This document shows, piece by piece, positions 11,189 to 20,059 of a stretch of 64,000 nt of DNA. A program made the translations under genes and the position numbers. Location: positions 372,001 through 436,000 of the forward strand of contig CAINNJ010000004.1 in NCBI GenBank assembly GCA_903851195.1, in the 5' to 3' direction. Under the pieces are notes generated by a model. That model had not been told where the DNA came from. It saw only the letters and a list, made by a program, of their open reading frames with translations, and made no database searches. Source of the DNA: an uncultured Acidobacteriia bacterium (lineage in GTDB: Bacteria > Acidobacteriota > Terriglobia > Bryobacterales > Bryobacteraceae). Every line of letters starts with the position of its first letter. Within the stretch, counting starts at the first letter, position 1.

Positions 11189-13831
11189 TTGCGGATCCTT
11201 TTTGCAAAACGGGGGCTTGGGCTGCGCCTCCTGCACGCGGCAGCCATTATCGCCATCGCAATGGTGAGCTTTTTCCGCTCGCAGCCTTCCAGCCATGCCT
11301 TGGGCGGCACCAGCGGCTTCTTCCTCGCTTATGAACCCTTTGCCGTTTCCGGCGGGGCTCTGCATGGCGCTTCCGCGGGATTCGGCTGGTCGACTCCGTG
11401 GCAGGTGCAGAACGGACACGTCGGCCTGCCGGGCTACAACACGGCGACGGCTACTCCGCTCGTCGTCAGCGGCGTGGTGCAATCCGGAAACTATGCGGTG
11501 GGCGGCGCAGGCTATTTAATGGCCGGCCGATCGCTCGACACCAGCGCCACCGGAAGTTTCTCGTCGCTCCTCGACAACGGACTGATCGGCAAAGCCGGTC
11601 AGAGCCTCTATTTCGGCGTGCTCCTTCGAAAAGACTCCAATACGGACGATGAAATGTCGGTCACGCTGCATCCCGGCGGCAGTCCCGCCTGGTATGTCCC
11701 GTCGCCCGGTGTATCGATCGGCCATTTCGGCGGCGCCTCGAACAACGCGGGCAAACGCTACTGGTCGCTGAAGCTCGCCGGCGTCGTTTATCGCACCACC
11801 GTACCGGTAGTGGTCGGTCAGGCGGCGAATCTGCTGGTGCGTATCGACTTCCCGGCCACCACGGGCGGCGCGGCCAAAGCGAGCCTGTATGTCAACCCCA
11901 CCGGAAGTACCCTGCCCGCGACCGCCAACGCGTCGGCCACCACAACCAATTCTCTGGCCTTCCAGAGTCTGGCCTGGAACGCGGGAACCACGGCGGGTCA
12001 GAGTTCCGTCGACGAGATCCGTTTTGCCGGCACCTACGCCGCGGTGACCTCGGGCTCCGTTCCGCCGCCCGCCACACCCGCGAACGTTTCCGCAATGCCT
12101 GGCGATCGCCAGGTGGCCCTCTCCTGGAGCCCGGTCTCCGGTGCGACCGCATACCAGATCTACCAGTCTCTCGGTGGGGTACCCCATCTGGAGGCAACCA
12201 CGGCGAACAGCGCTTTCACCGATACCGGTCTGACCAACGGGACGGCCTACGGCTTCTCTCTGGTGGCGGTTGGACCATCCGGGCAGAGCGCGGCTTCCGC
12301 CCCGCTCACGGCCGTGCCCCGCGGGCCCGCCGCGCCGCCCGTTCCGGCCCTCGGCACCAATCTCAGTGAGGTTGTCGATTACAGCCGTGAGCTGCCGTTC
12401 GTGGACGTTTTCCATTCGGCCCGCGCCTGGATCCCGCAGCAACAGGGCGCGGCGTGGGGTCAGGGCCCCGCGCTGAAGCTGGATTCCAACGGCTGGATTC
12501 TGTCTCTGCAGCCCGGTCAGTACGCCGAGACCATTCTCCTCGATAACTCGTTCGGCGAACAGTCGCACTACCCGGTCGGGAACTACACACTGCTCTACGA
12601 TGGTCAGGGCACCATCGAATTCGATCTGCAAAGCGCCTCCGTCGTCAGCCAGACTCCCGGTCGCATGGTAGTAAACGTTCCGCCGGGTGGCAATGGTGTC
12701 TTCCTGAAAGTGACGGCCACCAACGCCTCCAATCCCTTGCGCAACATTCGCTTCATCATGCCGGGCTTTGAAGCCACCTACCAGACACACCCCTTCAATC
12801 CGGCCTTCACCGCGCGGCTCCAGGGCTTCAAGGTATTGCGGTTCATGGAATGGTCGCTCGTCAATGGCTCCGGCGTGACGAACTGGACGGACCGCGCGCT
12901 GCCCTCCGATTACACCTACTCAATCCGGGGCGTTCCGCTGGAAGTGCAGATTCAGCTCGCCAACGCCGTGAAGACCACGCCCTGGTTCAACCTCCCCGTC
13001 AAGGCGACCGACGATTTCATGCAGCAGTTTGCCACCCTGGTGAAGGCTCAGCTCAGTCCCTCGCTCAACTTCTACCTCGAATATTCCAACGAAACATGGA
13101 ACGGCATGTTTTCCCAGAACGCCTGGCTCCGCAGTCAGGGCGTCGCGGCGGGACTCAATACCGATCCGACGATCGCGGCGGCCGATTACACCGCCCTGCG
13201 GGCCACGAAGATGTTCAGCATCTTCCAGACGGTTTTCGGCGGCACCAGCCGGATGATCCGTGTCATCGCCTCGCAGGCCGACAACTCCTGGCTCTCCGAA
13301 CAGACCCTGGCTTTCCAGAACGCGTTCGCCTCCGCGGACGCCCTCGCCATCGCGCCCTACTTCAACTGTGACGACCGGGCGTCGGGAGGCTTCGGCATGA
13401 TCGGCGACCCGCTCACCGCGAATCAGGTTGCCGCCATGACAGCCGATCAGCTGATCGATATCGAACTCGCCAAAATCAACGGATGCGCGCTGCAGCAGAT
13501 GCAGAGCAACGCCGCTGTGGCGCGAAAGTACGGGCTCAAACTCGTCGCTTACGAAGGCGGACAGTCTCTGGTCGGCTACAACGGAACGGAAAACAACGCC
13601 GCCGTCACCGCGGTGTTTATCGCCTCGAACCGCAGCACCCGCATGGCCGGACTCTATGCCCAATACCTGCAGAACTGGATCTCGGCAGGCGGCGATCTGT
13701 TCGTCAATTTTACCGACGTGACGGCCTACACCAAGTACGGCAGTTTTGGCGCGCTGGAATATCAGGACCAGGACATCAACTCCGCTCCGAAGTTCCAGGC
13801 ACTGGCGACCTTCATGGCGCAACACCCCTAA
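11189..13831 (+). CDS. Secreted protein with FN3 domain and hydrolase-like C-terminal domain
   Basis: The 880-residue product starts at TTG 11189. An ATG at 11261 is the alternative but would lose the basic n-region of the signal peptide (RGLGLRLLHAAAIIAIAMVSF). Residues about 45-290 look like a lectin-like beta domain. An FN3 domain follows (PATPANVSAMPGDRQVALSW to about residue 375). The C-terminal part (about 385-880) has FYLEYSNETWN, VRVIASQ-type barrel strands and LVAYEGGQSLVG, with acidic residues placed like those of TIM-barrel glycoside hydrolases. I do not recognise a named family. Its place directly after the exopolysaccharide genes suggests a role in processing or binding the exported polymer at the cell surface; this is inference. 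Confidence 0.75.
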   Translation: MRILFAKRGLGLRLLHAAAIIAIAMVSFFRSQPSSHALGGTSGFFLAYEPFAVSGGALHGASAGFGWSTPWQVQNGHVGLPGYNTATATPLVVSGVVQSGNYAVGGAGYLMAGRSLDTSATGSFSSLLDNGLIGKAGQSLYFGVLLRKDSNTDDEMSVTLHPGGSPAWYVPSPGVSIGHFGGASNNAGKRYWSLKLAGVVYRTTVPVVVGQAANLLVRIDFPATTGGAAKASLYVNPTGSTLPATANASATTTNSLAFQSLAWNAGTTAGQSSVDEIRFAGTYAAVTSGSVPPPATPANVSAMPGDRQVALSWSPVSGATAYQIYQSLGGVPHLEATTANSAFTDTGLTNGTAYGFSLVAVGPSGQSAASAPLTAVPRGPAAPPVPALGTNLSEVVDYSRELPFVDVFHSARAWIPQQQGAAWGQGPALKLDSNGWILSLQPGQYAETILLDNSFGEQSHYPVGNYTLLYDGQGTIEFDLQSASVVSQTPGRMVVNVPPGGNGVFLKVTATNASNPLRNIRFIMPGFEATYQTHPFNPAFTARLQGFKVLRFMEWSLVNGSGVTNWTDRALPSDYTYSIRGVPLEVQIQLANAVKTTPWFNLPVKATDDFMQQFATLVKAQLSPSLNFYLEYSNETWNGMFSQNAWLRSQGVAAGLNTDPTIAAADYTALRATKMFSIFQTVFGGTSRMIRVIASQADNSWLSEQTLAFQNAFASADALAIAPYFNCDDRASGGFGMIGDPLTANQVAAMTADQLIDIELAKINGCALQQMQSNAAVARKYGLKLVAYEGGQSLVGYNGTENNAAVTAVFIASNRSTRMAGLYAQYLQNWISAGGDLFVNFTDVTAYTKYGSFGALEYQDQDINSAPKFQALATFMAQHP

Positions 13832-13832
13832 A

Positions 13833-13866
13833 CCCGGAACACCCCGAAACCCGGAACAACCCGAAA
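13833..13866 (+). repeat. 17-bp tandem repeat, two copies
   Basis: Two adjacent copies of a 17-bp unit beginning CCCGGAAC and ending CCCGAAA occupy 13833-13849 and 13850-13866, differing at one base. They fill the short gap between the convergent secreted-protein and motB genes. The function is unknown; it may be slippage-derived. Confidence 0.6.
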
Positions 13867-13877
13867 CCCTGACGCAA

Positions 13878-14690
13878 TCACTTCTTTGCCGGAGGAACCG
13901 GCGCGGGAGCGGCGGCTTTGGCTTCTCCCGCCCTGGCCTCCGCTGCCACCGGCCCGGATTCCTGCTTCTGGTACTGGATGATCAGCGTAACCCGGCGATT
14001 CGACGCGTCTTCCGGATTTGCCGGGTTCCGCAGGCTCTGATCGGCGAACCCGCGCACCTGCGTGACCTGATCTTCCCGGACGCCGTTCGCCTGCATCCAG
14101 CGGCGCGCACTGTTCGCCCGGTCGGTGGAAAGTTCCCAGTTCGAGTAATCCGCCCGCGCGCCGAAAGGCGTCGCATCGGTATGGCCTTCCACCGTGATCT
14201 TATTCGGCAGTTTCCCGATCTCCTGCGCCAGCGTCAGCAGCAGTTCCTTGCCGAAATCGGTGGGCGCCGGACTGCCCGACTGAAAGAACATCCCTTTCTC
14301 GTCCTCGATCATCTCGATCCGCAGTCCTTCCCCGGTCACGGTAATCACGATATGATCCTTGATCTTCTCCAGCGATCCGGTGTCCTTGACGGCCTGATCC
14401 AGCTTTTCCTTTAGACGCTTCATATCGTCTTTGTGGATCGCCAGGCTCTCGCTGCCCGCCCCGCGCAGTCCGTTGCCGATCTCTTTGCCATGCCCCTTGG
14501 GATCGGTAAAGTACCCACCCACCGCCTTCTGCACCTGCTCACTGCTGCTCAGCAGCCACAGCACGATAAACAGGGCCATCATGGCGGTCACGAAATCCGC
14601 GTAAGCCACCTTCCACGCCCCGCCATGGTGCACGCCGTGGCCGGCCTTCTTCCTCCGGATGATGATGATTTGCGGTGGCGCCTGTGCCAT
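13878..14690 (-). CDS. motB: Flagellar stator protein MotB (OmpA-like C-terminus)
   Basis: This 270-residue stator subunit couples ion flow to torque. The start is ATG 14690 (MAQAPPQIII), chosen because it follows the motA stop by 4 nt; the frame extends upstream without support. A cytoplasmic basic N-terminus is followed by the single membrane helix VAYADFVTAMMALFIVLWLL, whose Asp32 is the ion-binding residue. A periplasmic linker follows, then an OmpA/MotB peptidoglycan-binding domain (about 130-245) with VEGHTDATPFG, NWELSTDRANSARRWM and RVTLIIQY. The tail is Ala/Pro-rich. Together with motA it forms a two-gene operon; no other flagellar structural gene lies in the window. Confidence 0.93.
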   Translation of the reverse strand: MAQAPPQIIIIRRKKAGHGVHHGGAWKVAYADFVTAMMALFIVLWLLSSSEQVQKAVGGYFTDPKGHGKEIGNGLRGAGSESLAIHKDDMKRLKEKLDQAVKDTGSLEKIKDHIVITVTGEGLRIEMIEDEKGMFFQSGSPAPTDFGKELLLTLAQEIGKLPNKITVEGHTDATPFGARADYSNWELSTDRANSARRWMQANGVREDQVTQVRGFADQSLRNPANPEDASNRRVTLIIQYQKQESGPVAAEARAGEAKAAAPAPVPPAKK

Positions 14691-14694
14691 TCGC

Positions 14695-15564
14695 CTAGGC
14701 CGCCTTCGCCGCCGCGCCGCCCTTGCAGGCCGCTTCCATCTCCTTAAACGAAGGACGGAAGTCGTGCGGGATCGCCCGGCGCGCGAACTCGACGGCAATC
14801 ATCGGCGCCATGCCCCTCGCGAACGCCATCAGCCCGGCTCGCAGCATCTGGTAAAACTGCCCTTCGCAATCGATGCTTTTCTCCAGATTGGCGGCGATCG
14901 GCGAGACCACTCCATAGCAAAGCAGGATGCCGAGAAACGTCCCCACCAGAGCCGCCGCCACCTTATGGCCGATCTCCTCCGGCGGCCCGCCCAGCGCGCC
15001 CATCGTGATCACGACCCCCAGCACCGCCGCCACGATCCCCAGTCCCGGCAGCGCGTCGGACACGGTGGCCAGCGATTTCGCCGGCAGCAGCGCCTCATGG
15101 TGGTGGATGTCGATATCGGCCTCGAGCATCGCGTCCAGATCGTGCGGCGGCACCACCCCCGCCACCGCCGTCCGCAGCGTGTCACAAACGAAGTGCAGCA
15201 GGTGGTGATCTTTAATCAGTTTGGGATACTTGGAAAAAACCGCGCTCTTCTCCGGATTCTCCACGTCTTCTTCGAGCTTGGCCATGCCGCTCTTCCGCGC
15301 GAAGCTGAAGATGTCGTTCAGCATCTTCAGACTCTCCAGATAAAACTCTTTCGTATACTTGCCGCCCGAAAGAACCCCGAGCACGCACTTGAAGATCTTG
15401 ATCACCAGCGGCAGCGGATTGGCAATCAGCAGCGTGCCGATCGCGGCCCCGCCGATGATCACCAGTTCGGCCGGCTGAATCAGCACCGCGAGCGGCCCCT
15501 TTTCCATCAGGAAGCCGCCGATAATGGCGCCGAAGACCACGACGATCCCAATAATTGCGAACAT
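14695..15564 (-). CDS. motA: Flagellar motor stator protein MotA
   Basis: This 289-residue membrane protein has the four MotA transmembrane segments: two near the N-terminus (FAIIGIVVVFGAIIGGFLM and a second at about 33-50) and two after the long cytoplasmic loop (GLGIVAAVLGVVITMG and LVGTFLGILLCYGVVSPIA). The conserved motif SDALPGLGIVAAVLG corresponds to the TM3 proline region that works with the MotB aspartate. The length matches the family. It precedes motB by 4 nt on the same strand. It forms the ion channel of the flagellar stator, or less likely a gliding or secretion motor related to ExbB. Confidence 0.94.
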   Translation of the reverse strand: MFAIIGIVVVFGAIIGGFLMEKGPLAVLIQPAELVIIGGAAIGTLLIANPLPLVIKIFKCVLGVLSGGKYTKEFYLESLKMLNDIFSFARKSGMAKLEEDVENPEKSAVFSKYPKLIKDHHLLHFVCDTLRTAVAGVVPPHDLDAMLEADIDIHHHEALLPAKSLATVSDALPGLGIVAAVLGVVITMGALGGPPEEIGHKVAAALVGTFLGILLCYGVVSPIAANLEKSIDCEGQFYQMLRAGLMAFARGMAPMIAVEFARRAIPHDFRPSFKEMEAACKGGAAAKAA

Positions 15565-15628
15565 GTCCCGGTGATCTATCGGCCATCTTTCACCAGAACT
15601 TCAGCCCCCCGCGAAAGATTCCGCGGAT

Positions 15629-16621
15629 CTATTTCAGAATCCGGATCCGATGGTTCTCCGAGTCGCCGATATAAACCACCCCGCCCGCATCCACGAACAC
15701 GCCATGCGGTCTCGCCAGCTTCGCCTTCTTCGGATCCCCGTCCGGACCATCCCCCCGCTCCCCCGTGCCCGCCACCGTGGTGATAATCCCGTTCCGGTCC
15801 ACCCGGCGAATCGCATGGTTCTCCGTGTCCGCGATATACAGGCTCCCGTCCGGCGCCAACGCCACCCCCTTAGGCCCCGACAGTTTCGCCTGCCGCGCAT
15901 CGCCCCCATCGCCCGTGAAACCCTTCTCCCCCGTGCCCGCGAACCGATACATCCTGCCGCCCTTCACATCCAGCCGGTAGATCGCATTCCCTTCCCGCAG
16001 CGCCAGGTAATAATTCCCCGCCTTATCGATGGCCAGGGCGCGCGGCCCGTCGAGCGGCGTGCCCGTCAGCGGCGCTCCGTCCGGCGCGGGCCCCCGCTGC
16101 CCCGTGCCCGCCCACGTGGAAATCGTGCCCGTCGCCAGATCCAGACTCCGGATCCGGAAGTTCAGGATGTCGCAGATCAGCAGCTGCTGATCCGGCGTGA
16201 ACGCGATACTGTGCGGCTGTTTAAACTGCGCCTCCGTCGCCGGGCCGCCATCCCCCGCGAAGCCTTCCTTCCCGGTCCCCGCCACCACCGTGATCGCCTT
16301 CGTCCGCCGATCGACCTTGCTCACCTGCTGCTTCACCCGATCGCAGAAAAACAGATCCCCGGCCTTGCTGAACGCGATCTCATACGGCTCCCCCTGACCG
16401 TCCGCCACCACCGACGTCTTCTTCGTCTTCAGGTCCAGCCGGCTGATCCTGTGATTCCCAATCTCACAGTAATAAAGCGCCTTGTCCGGGCCGATTCCCA
16501 ACCCATACGGCTGGTCCATCTTCCCGTCGGAAGCCCCCGCCGCGCCCGTGCCGGCGATCGTCGTCAAAGTCTGTGCCGTACAGATACCAGCAAAAAACAA
16601 AACCGCCAAAGCCATGCGCAT
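15629..16621 (-). CDS. Secreted NHL-repeat beta-propeller protein
   Basis: The 330-residue protein begins with a signal peptide (MRMALAVLFFAGICTAQ). The rest consists of NHL-type repeats, visible as periodic blades such as DGKMDQPYGLGIGPD, LICDILNFRIR, DGSLYIADTENHAIRRVD and GVVYIGDSENHRIRIL. Most blades end in the same TxxGTGxxGxxGDGG linker, giving about five to six blades of one propeller. Such proteins act as extracellular binding or lactonase-like enzymes; no catalytic site can be assigned. It follows the serine hydrolase gene on the same strand with only 2 nt between the hydrolase stop and this start region, so they form one operon. Confidence 0.88.
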   Translation of the reverse strand: MRMALAVLFFAGICTAQTLTTIAGTGAAGASDGKMDQPYGLGIGPDKALYYCEIGNHRISRLDLKTKKTSVVADGQGEPYEIAFSKAGDLFFCDRVKQQVSKVDRRTKAITVVAGTGKEGFAGDGGPATEAQFKQPHSIAFTPDQQLLICDILNFRIRSLDLATGTISTWAGTGQRGPAPDGAPLTGTPLDGPRALAIDKAGNYYLALREGNAIYRLDVKGGRMYRFAGTGEKGFTGDGGDARQAKLSGPKGVALAPDGSLYIADTENHAIRRVDRNGIITTVAGTGERGDGPDGDPKKAKLARPHGVFVDAGGVVYIGDSENHRIRILK

Positions 16622-16623
16622 GA

Positions 16624-17823
16624 CTATTTCCCGATCGCCGCGGCCGCCATGGCCACGAACGTATTGATCTCGTCCGCCACGTCCCCGCCCCCGTTGGTGC
16701 GCTGCAGCAGAATAATCCCCACCAGATCTTTCGCCGGATCGATAAACTCGTACGTGCGATACGCCCCGCCCTTGACCAGCGTTCCCAGCGAGTTATAACG
16801 ATACGTCCCGCGAGCCTCCCGAATCACTTCGTAGCCCAGTCCGTGTCCCGCCCCGGGCGCGAAGCCGGCCTTCATCTCCCCGGTCATTGATGTCCCCATC
16901 ATCTCGGCGGCGGCCGCGGAAAGCACGCGATTCCCGTCCAGCCGGCCCTTGTTGAGGATCATCTGATTGAACCGGAACAGATCGGCCGCCGTGCTGAACA
17001 GACCGCCCTGCGGCGCCGGTATTCGTGGCCCCGTATTCGATTCCACCTGCGTCGCGCGCTTCAGCGTGCCGTTGTCGTCCGTGTAAACCGCCGCAATGCG
17101 CGCCTTCCGGTCGTCGCCCGGAAAGAACATCGTGTCCTTCATGCCCAGCGGCGCAAACAGTTCCTCCGCCAGGAACTGGTCGTACGGCTTTTTCGACGCC
17201 ACCTCGATAATCCGCCCCAGCGTGGCATAGCCGATATTGCTGTAATTCCACGCCGTTCCCGGCTCGAACAGCAGCGAAAGCTTCCCGCCCGCCGCCACTT
17301 CCTCCGCGAGACTAACCGGCGCCGCACCCCTGCCCGCCGGCGCTGCCCCCGGCAGACCCGACGTATGCGTCATCAGGTCCAGAACGTTAATTGGCCGCGA
17401 CGCCGCCGCCGAAGTGCAGCCCCCCGCCGGCGAACACGCCGCCACCTTCTGTCCCTTGAACTCCGGAACAAATTTTTCCACCGGATCCAGCACGGAAAGC
17501 CGCCCCTGATCCACCAGCACCATGATCCCCGCGCAGGTGATCGGCTTGGTCAGCGACGCGATCCGCACCATCGTGTCCGTCCGCATCGGCGTCTTCGTTT
17601 CCAGTTCCTGAAAACCCACCGCGTCCAGACTGGCCAGCCGGCCGTGCCGCGCCACCAGCGTCACGATGCCCGCCGCCTTCCCGGCCTCCACGAACTCTTT
17701 CATCCGCGCCGGAATCCGGGCCAGACGCGCGGGATCCATCCCCGCCCCGGTCGGGTCCGGCGTCTCCGCGCCATGCAGCGCCAGACTGGTCAACAGAAAC
17801 AGGGCCGAGCGTCTTCTCATCAT
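16624..17823 (-). CDS. Secreted serine hydrolase, class C beta-lactamase family
   Basis: This protein of about 399 residues starts at ATG 17823 (a second ATG directly follows) and has a signal peptide (RRRSALFLLTSLALHGAE). It is a penicillin-binding-protein-like serine hydrolase. The nucleophile motif is Ser90-x-x-Lys93 in RIASLTKPIT and the YxN motif is WNYSNIGYATLG. The family includes esterases, D-aminopeptidases and class C beta-lactamases. Sequence alone does not show resistance activity, and an esterase or peptidase role is more likely in this neighbourhood of secreted hydrolases. It starts divergently from the GH42 gene 50 bp away and is followed by the NHL protein. Confidence 0.9.
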   Translation of the reverse strand: MMRRRSALFLLTSLALHGAETPDPTGAGMDPARLARIPARMKEFVEAGKAAGIVTLVARHGRLASLDAVGFQELETKTPMRTDTMVRIASLTKPITCAGIMVLVDQGRLSVLDPVEKFVPEFKGQKVAACSPAGGCTSAAASRPINVLDLMTHTSGLPGAAPAGRGAAPVSLAEEVAAGGKLSLLFEPGTAWNYSNIGYATLGRIIEVASKKPYDQFLAEELFAPLGMKDTMFFPGDDRKARIAAVYTDDNGTLKRATQVESNTGPRIPAPQGGLFSTAADLFRFNQMILNKGRLDGNRVLSAAAAEMMGTSMTGEMKAGFAPGAGHGLGYEVIREARGTYRYNSLGTLVKGGAYRTYEFIDPAKDLVGIILLQRTNGGGDVADEINTFVAMAAAAIGK

Positions 17824-17872
17824 CAGGCATTCTATACCGTCGGAATCGCACAAGTCTGATACAACAGGTGAC

Positions 17873-20005
17873 GTGAAGAAACTCGCGCTCGCCCTGCTGC
17901 TGGCCGCCTTTTCGCTGCCCGCGGCGGACCCCGTCTTCCCCTACGGCGCCGTCTATTTCCGCAAATCGAATCCGCCCGAACAGGACTGGGCACGCGACCA
18001 CGCCACCGCCGCGCGCGTCGGCATGAACACCTTCCGCCACTGGTTCATGTGGGAAGCCATCGAGACCTCGCCCGGCAAATACGACTGGCGCGACTATGAC
18101 CAGATGATGGACCTCGCCGCGAAGAACGGCATCAAAGTCGTGATCGCCGAACTCATGACTTCCGCGCCCGAATGGGTTTACGAGAAGTACCCGCACGCGC
18201 GTTTCAAAGCGAGCGACGGCACCGTAGGCAGCAGCGGCGTCTCCGGCTCCAGCGCCACCGGCGGCTTCCCCGGCATGTGTCTCGATAACGAAGACGTGCA
18301 CGCCCTCGCCGAAAAATTCCTCCAGGCCCTGGTCAATCACTACAAGAACCACCCCGCCCTGTTCGGCTTCGACGTCTGGAACGAAAACACCTACGACGGC
18401 GGCACCCCGCAGCACATGTATTGTTATTGCGACGCCAGCCAGCGCAAGTACCGCGCGTGGCTCAAAGACCATTACGGCACCCTCGACAAACTCGCCAAAA
18501 CCTGGTATCGCTACGGATATGCCGAGTGGGACAACGTCCATCCGCCCGCCAACTTCACCGGCTATCCCGAAAGTCTCGACTGGCTCGACTTCCGCTCCGA
18601 TAACGCCTTCCGCCTCATGAAGTGGCGAACCGACCTCATCCGGAAACTCGACCCCGCCCACAAACTCATCGCGCACGGCGTGGCCGGAACTCTCGACACC
18701 CTGCCCTCCGGCACGCACAACGAATGGCGCTCGGCGGAACTCGTCGATACCTGGGGCCTCACCTGGATCGCCGCCCGCAAGGGCGACGCCCTCTGGCAGC
18801 AGTTCCACGCCCTCGACCTCGTGCGCGGCGGCGCCCGCGGCAAACCCTTCTGGCACGCCGAAGCGCAGGCCGGCCCGCTCTGGATGCAGCCGCAGGTGCT
18901 GAAGCGCGACCGCGAAGACGGCCGCATTCCGGATGAAAAAGACGTGCGCCTCTGGAATCTGATCTCCTGCGCCGGCGGCGCTACCGGCATCCTCTATCCC
19001 CGCTTCCGCCCGCTGCTCGACGGCCCTCTCTTCGGCGCCTTCGGAGCCTTCGCCATGGATGGCTCGGTGACGCCCCGCGCCGAGATGGCCGGCAAGGTCG
19101 CCACCTGGGCCAACGCGAACCCGGAACTCTGGAAATCCCGCCCCGTCCAGGGCGATATCGGACTCGTCTTCGCGCCGGAATCCGAGACCTTCAACTACGT
19201 GCAGCAGGGTTCCACCGACTTCTACGCGCAATCCATCCGCGGCGCTTATCAGGGCTTCTTCGACAACAACATCCAGGCCGATTTCGTCCACATCGACGAC
19301 CTGCAAAAATACCCGGTCGTCTACCTTCCCTACCCCGTCATGCTGAAGTCCGATTCCGCGAAGAAGCTCATCGAATACGTTCGCCAGGGCGGCACGCTCA
19401 TCAGCGAAGGCCTGCCCGCATACTTCGGCGATCACGGCAAAGTGGGCACCGTGCAGCCGAACTATGGACTCGACGAAGTCTTCGGCGCCAAAGAAAGCTA
19501 CGTCGAATTCACGCCGGATATTCTGGAGGATCTGACTCTCGACGTGCGCGGCCACAAAATTAATGGCCGTTACTTTCTGCAGGCGTACACTCCGGCCGGA
19601 GGAACCGCGGCGGGCACTTACAGCGACGGCAAAATCGCCGCCATCGAGCATCCCTTCGGCAAGGGTCGCGCGCTCCTCATCGGCACGTTCCCGGGCGCTG
19701 GTTACTACCTGCACCACTCGCCCGCCGAAAAAGCCTTCTTCGCCGGCCTGCTCGATTGGGCGAAGATCTCCCCGCAAGTTCGCACCGCCGCGACCGGCGT
19801 CCAGGCGCGCCTGCATACCGGCCCCGGCGGCACTTATCTCTATGTCGTTAATCCGGATCGCAAGCCCCGCGATATCCCGGTCACCGTGCCAGGAACGTTC
19901 ACGTCCGGCACGGATCTCTGGGCCGCCCGCCCCGTCACCGTCAAAGGCAACACCGTCCAGGTGACCGTCGGCGACCGCGACGTGGCCGTGATCCGGCTAA
20001 AATAA
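17873..20005 (+). CDS. Secreted GH42-type beta-galactosidase
   Basis: GTG 17873 gives a 710-residue protein with a signal peptide (KKLALALLLAAFSLPAA). AGGTG lies just upstream. The frame is open to 17666 but only across the antisense hydrolase gene. The catalytic TIM barrel carries FWMW-type N-terminal strands (NTFRHWFMWEAIE), the acid/base Glu171 in DVWNENTY and the likely nucleophile Glu330 in WHAEAQAG, as in GH42. A trimerisation-like Rossmann domain follows (about 430-630: LGIIDSG-like strand VYLPYPVML, GGTLISEGLP), then a small C-terminal beta domain. It should hydrolyse terminal galactosides outside the cytoplasm. No transporter gene is adjacent. Confidence 0.92.
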   Translation: MKKLALALLLAAFSLPAADPVFPYGAVYFRKSNPPEQDWARDHATAARVGMNTFRHWFMWEAIETSPGKYDWRDYDQMMDLAAKNGIKVVIAELMTSAPEWVYEKYPHARFKASDGTVGSSGVSGSSATGGFPGMCLDNEDVHALAEKFLQALVNHYKNHPALFGFDVWNENTYDGGTPQHMYCYCDASQRKYRAWLKDHYGTLDKLAKTWYRYGYAEWDNVHPPANFTGYPESLDWLDFRSDNAFRLMKWRTDLIRKLDPAHKLIAHGVAGTLDTLPSGTHNEWRSAELVDTWGLTWIAARKGDALWQQFHALDLVRGGARGKPFWHAEAQAGPLWMQPQVLKRDREDGRIPDEKDVRLWNLISCAGGATGILYPRFRPLLDGPLFGAFGAFAMDGSVTPRAEMAGKVATWANANPELWKSRPVQGDIGLVFAPESETFNYVQQGSTDFYAQSIRGAYQGFFDNNIQADFVHIDDLQKYPVVYLPYPVMLKSDSAKKLIEYVRQGGTLISEGLPAYFGDHGKVGTVQPNYGLDEVFGAKESYVEFTPDILEDLTLDVRGHKINGRYFLQAYTPAGGTAAGTYSDGKIAAIEHPFGKGRALLIGTFPGAGYYLHHSPAEKAFFAGLLDWAKISPQVRTAATGVQARLHTGPGGTYLYVVNPDRKPRDIPVTVPGTFTSGTDLWAARPVTVKGNTVQVTVGDRDVAVIRLK

Positions 20006-20059
20006 ATGTAACTGGCGAAGGACCCTGTCCGTCCAGTGCGAAAGGTCGCCTCGAAATCG

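Noticed and set aside
16624-17823. Calling the serine hydrolase a resistance beta-lactamase
   Set aside because: Only the SxxK and YxN motifs of the broad family are seen; secreted esterase or peptidase is more likely in this setting.
17387-19816. 809-codon minus frame over the GH42 gene
   Set aside because: Compositional shadow rich in Gly, Val and Glu; the + frame has a signal peptide and GH42 catalytic residues.
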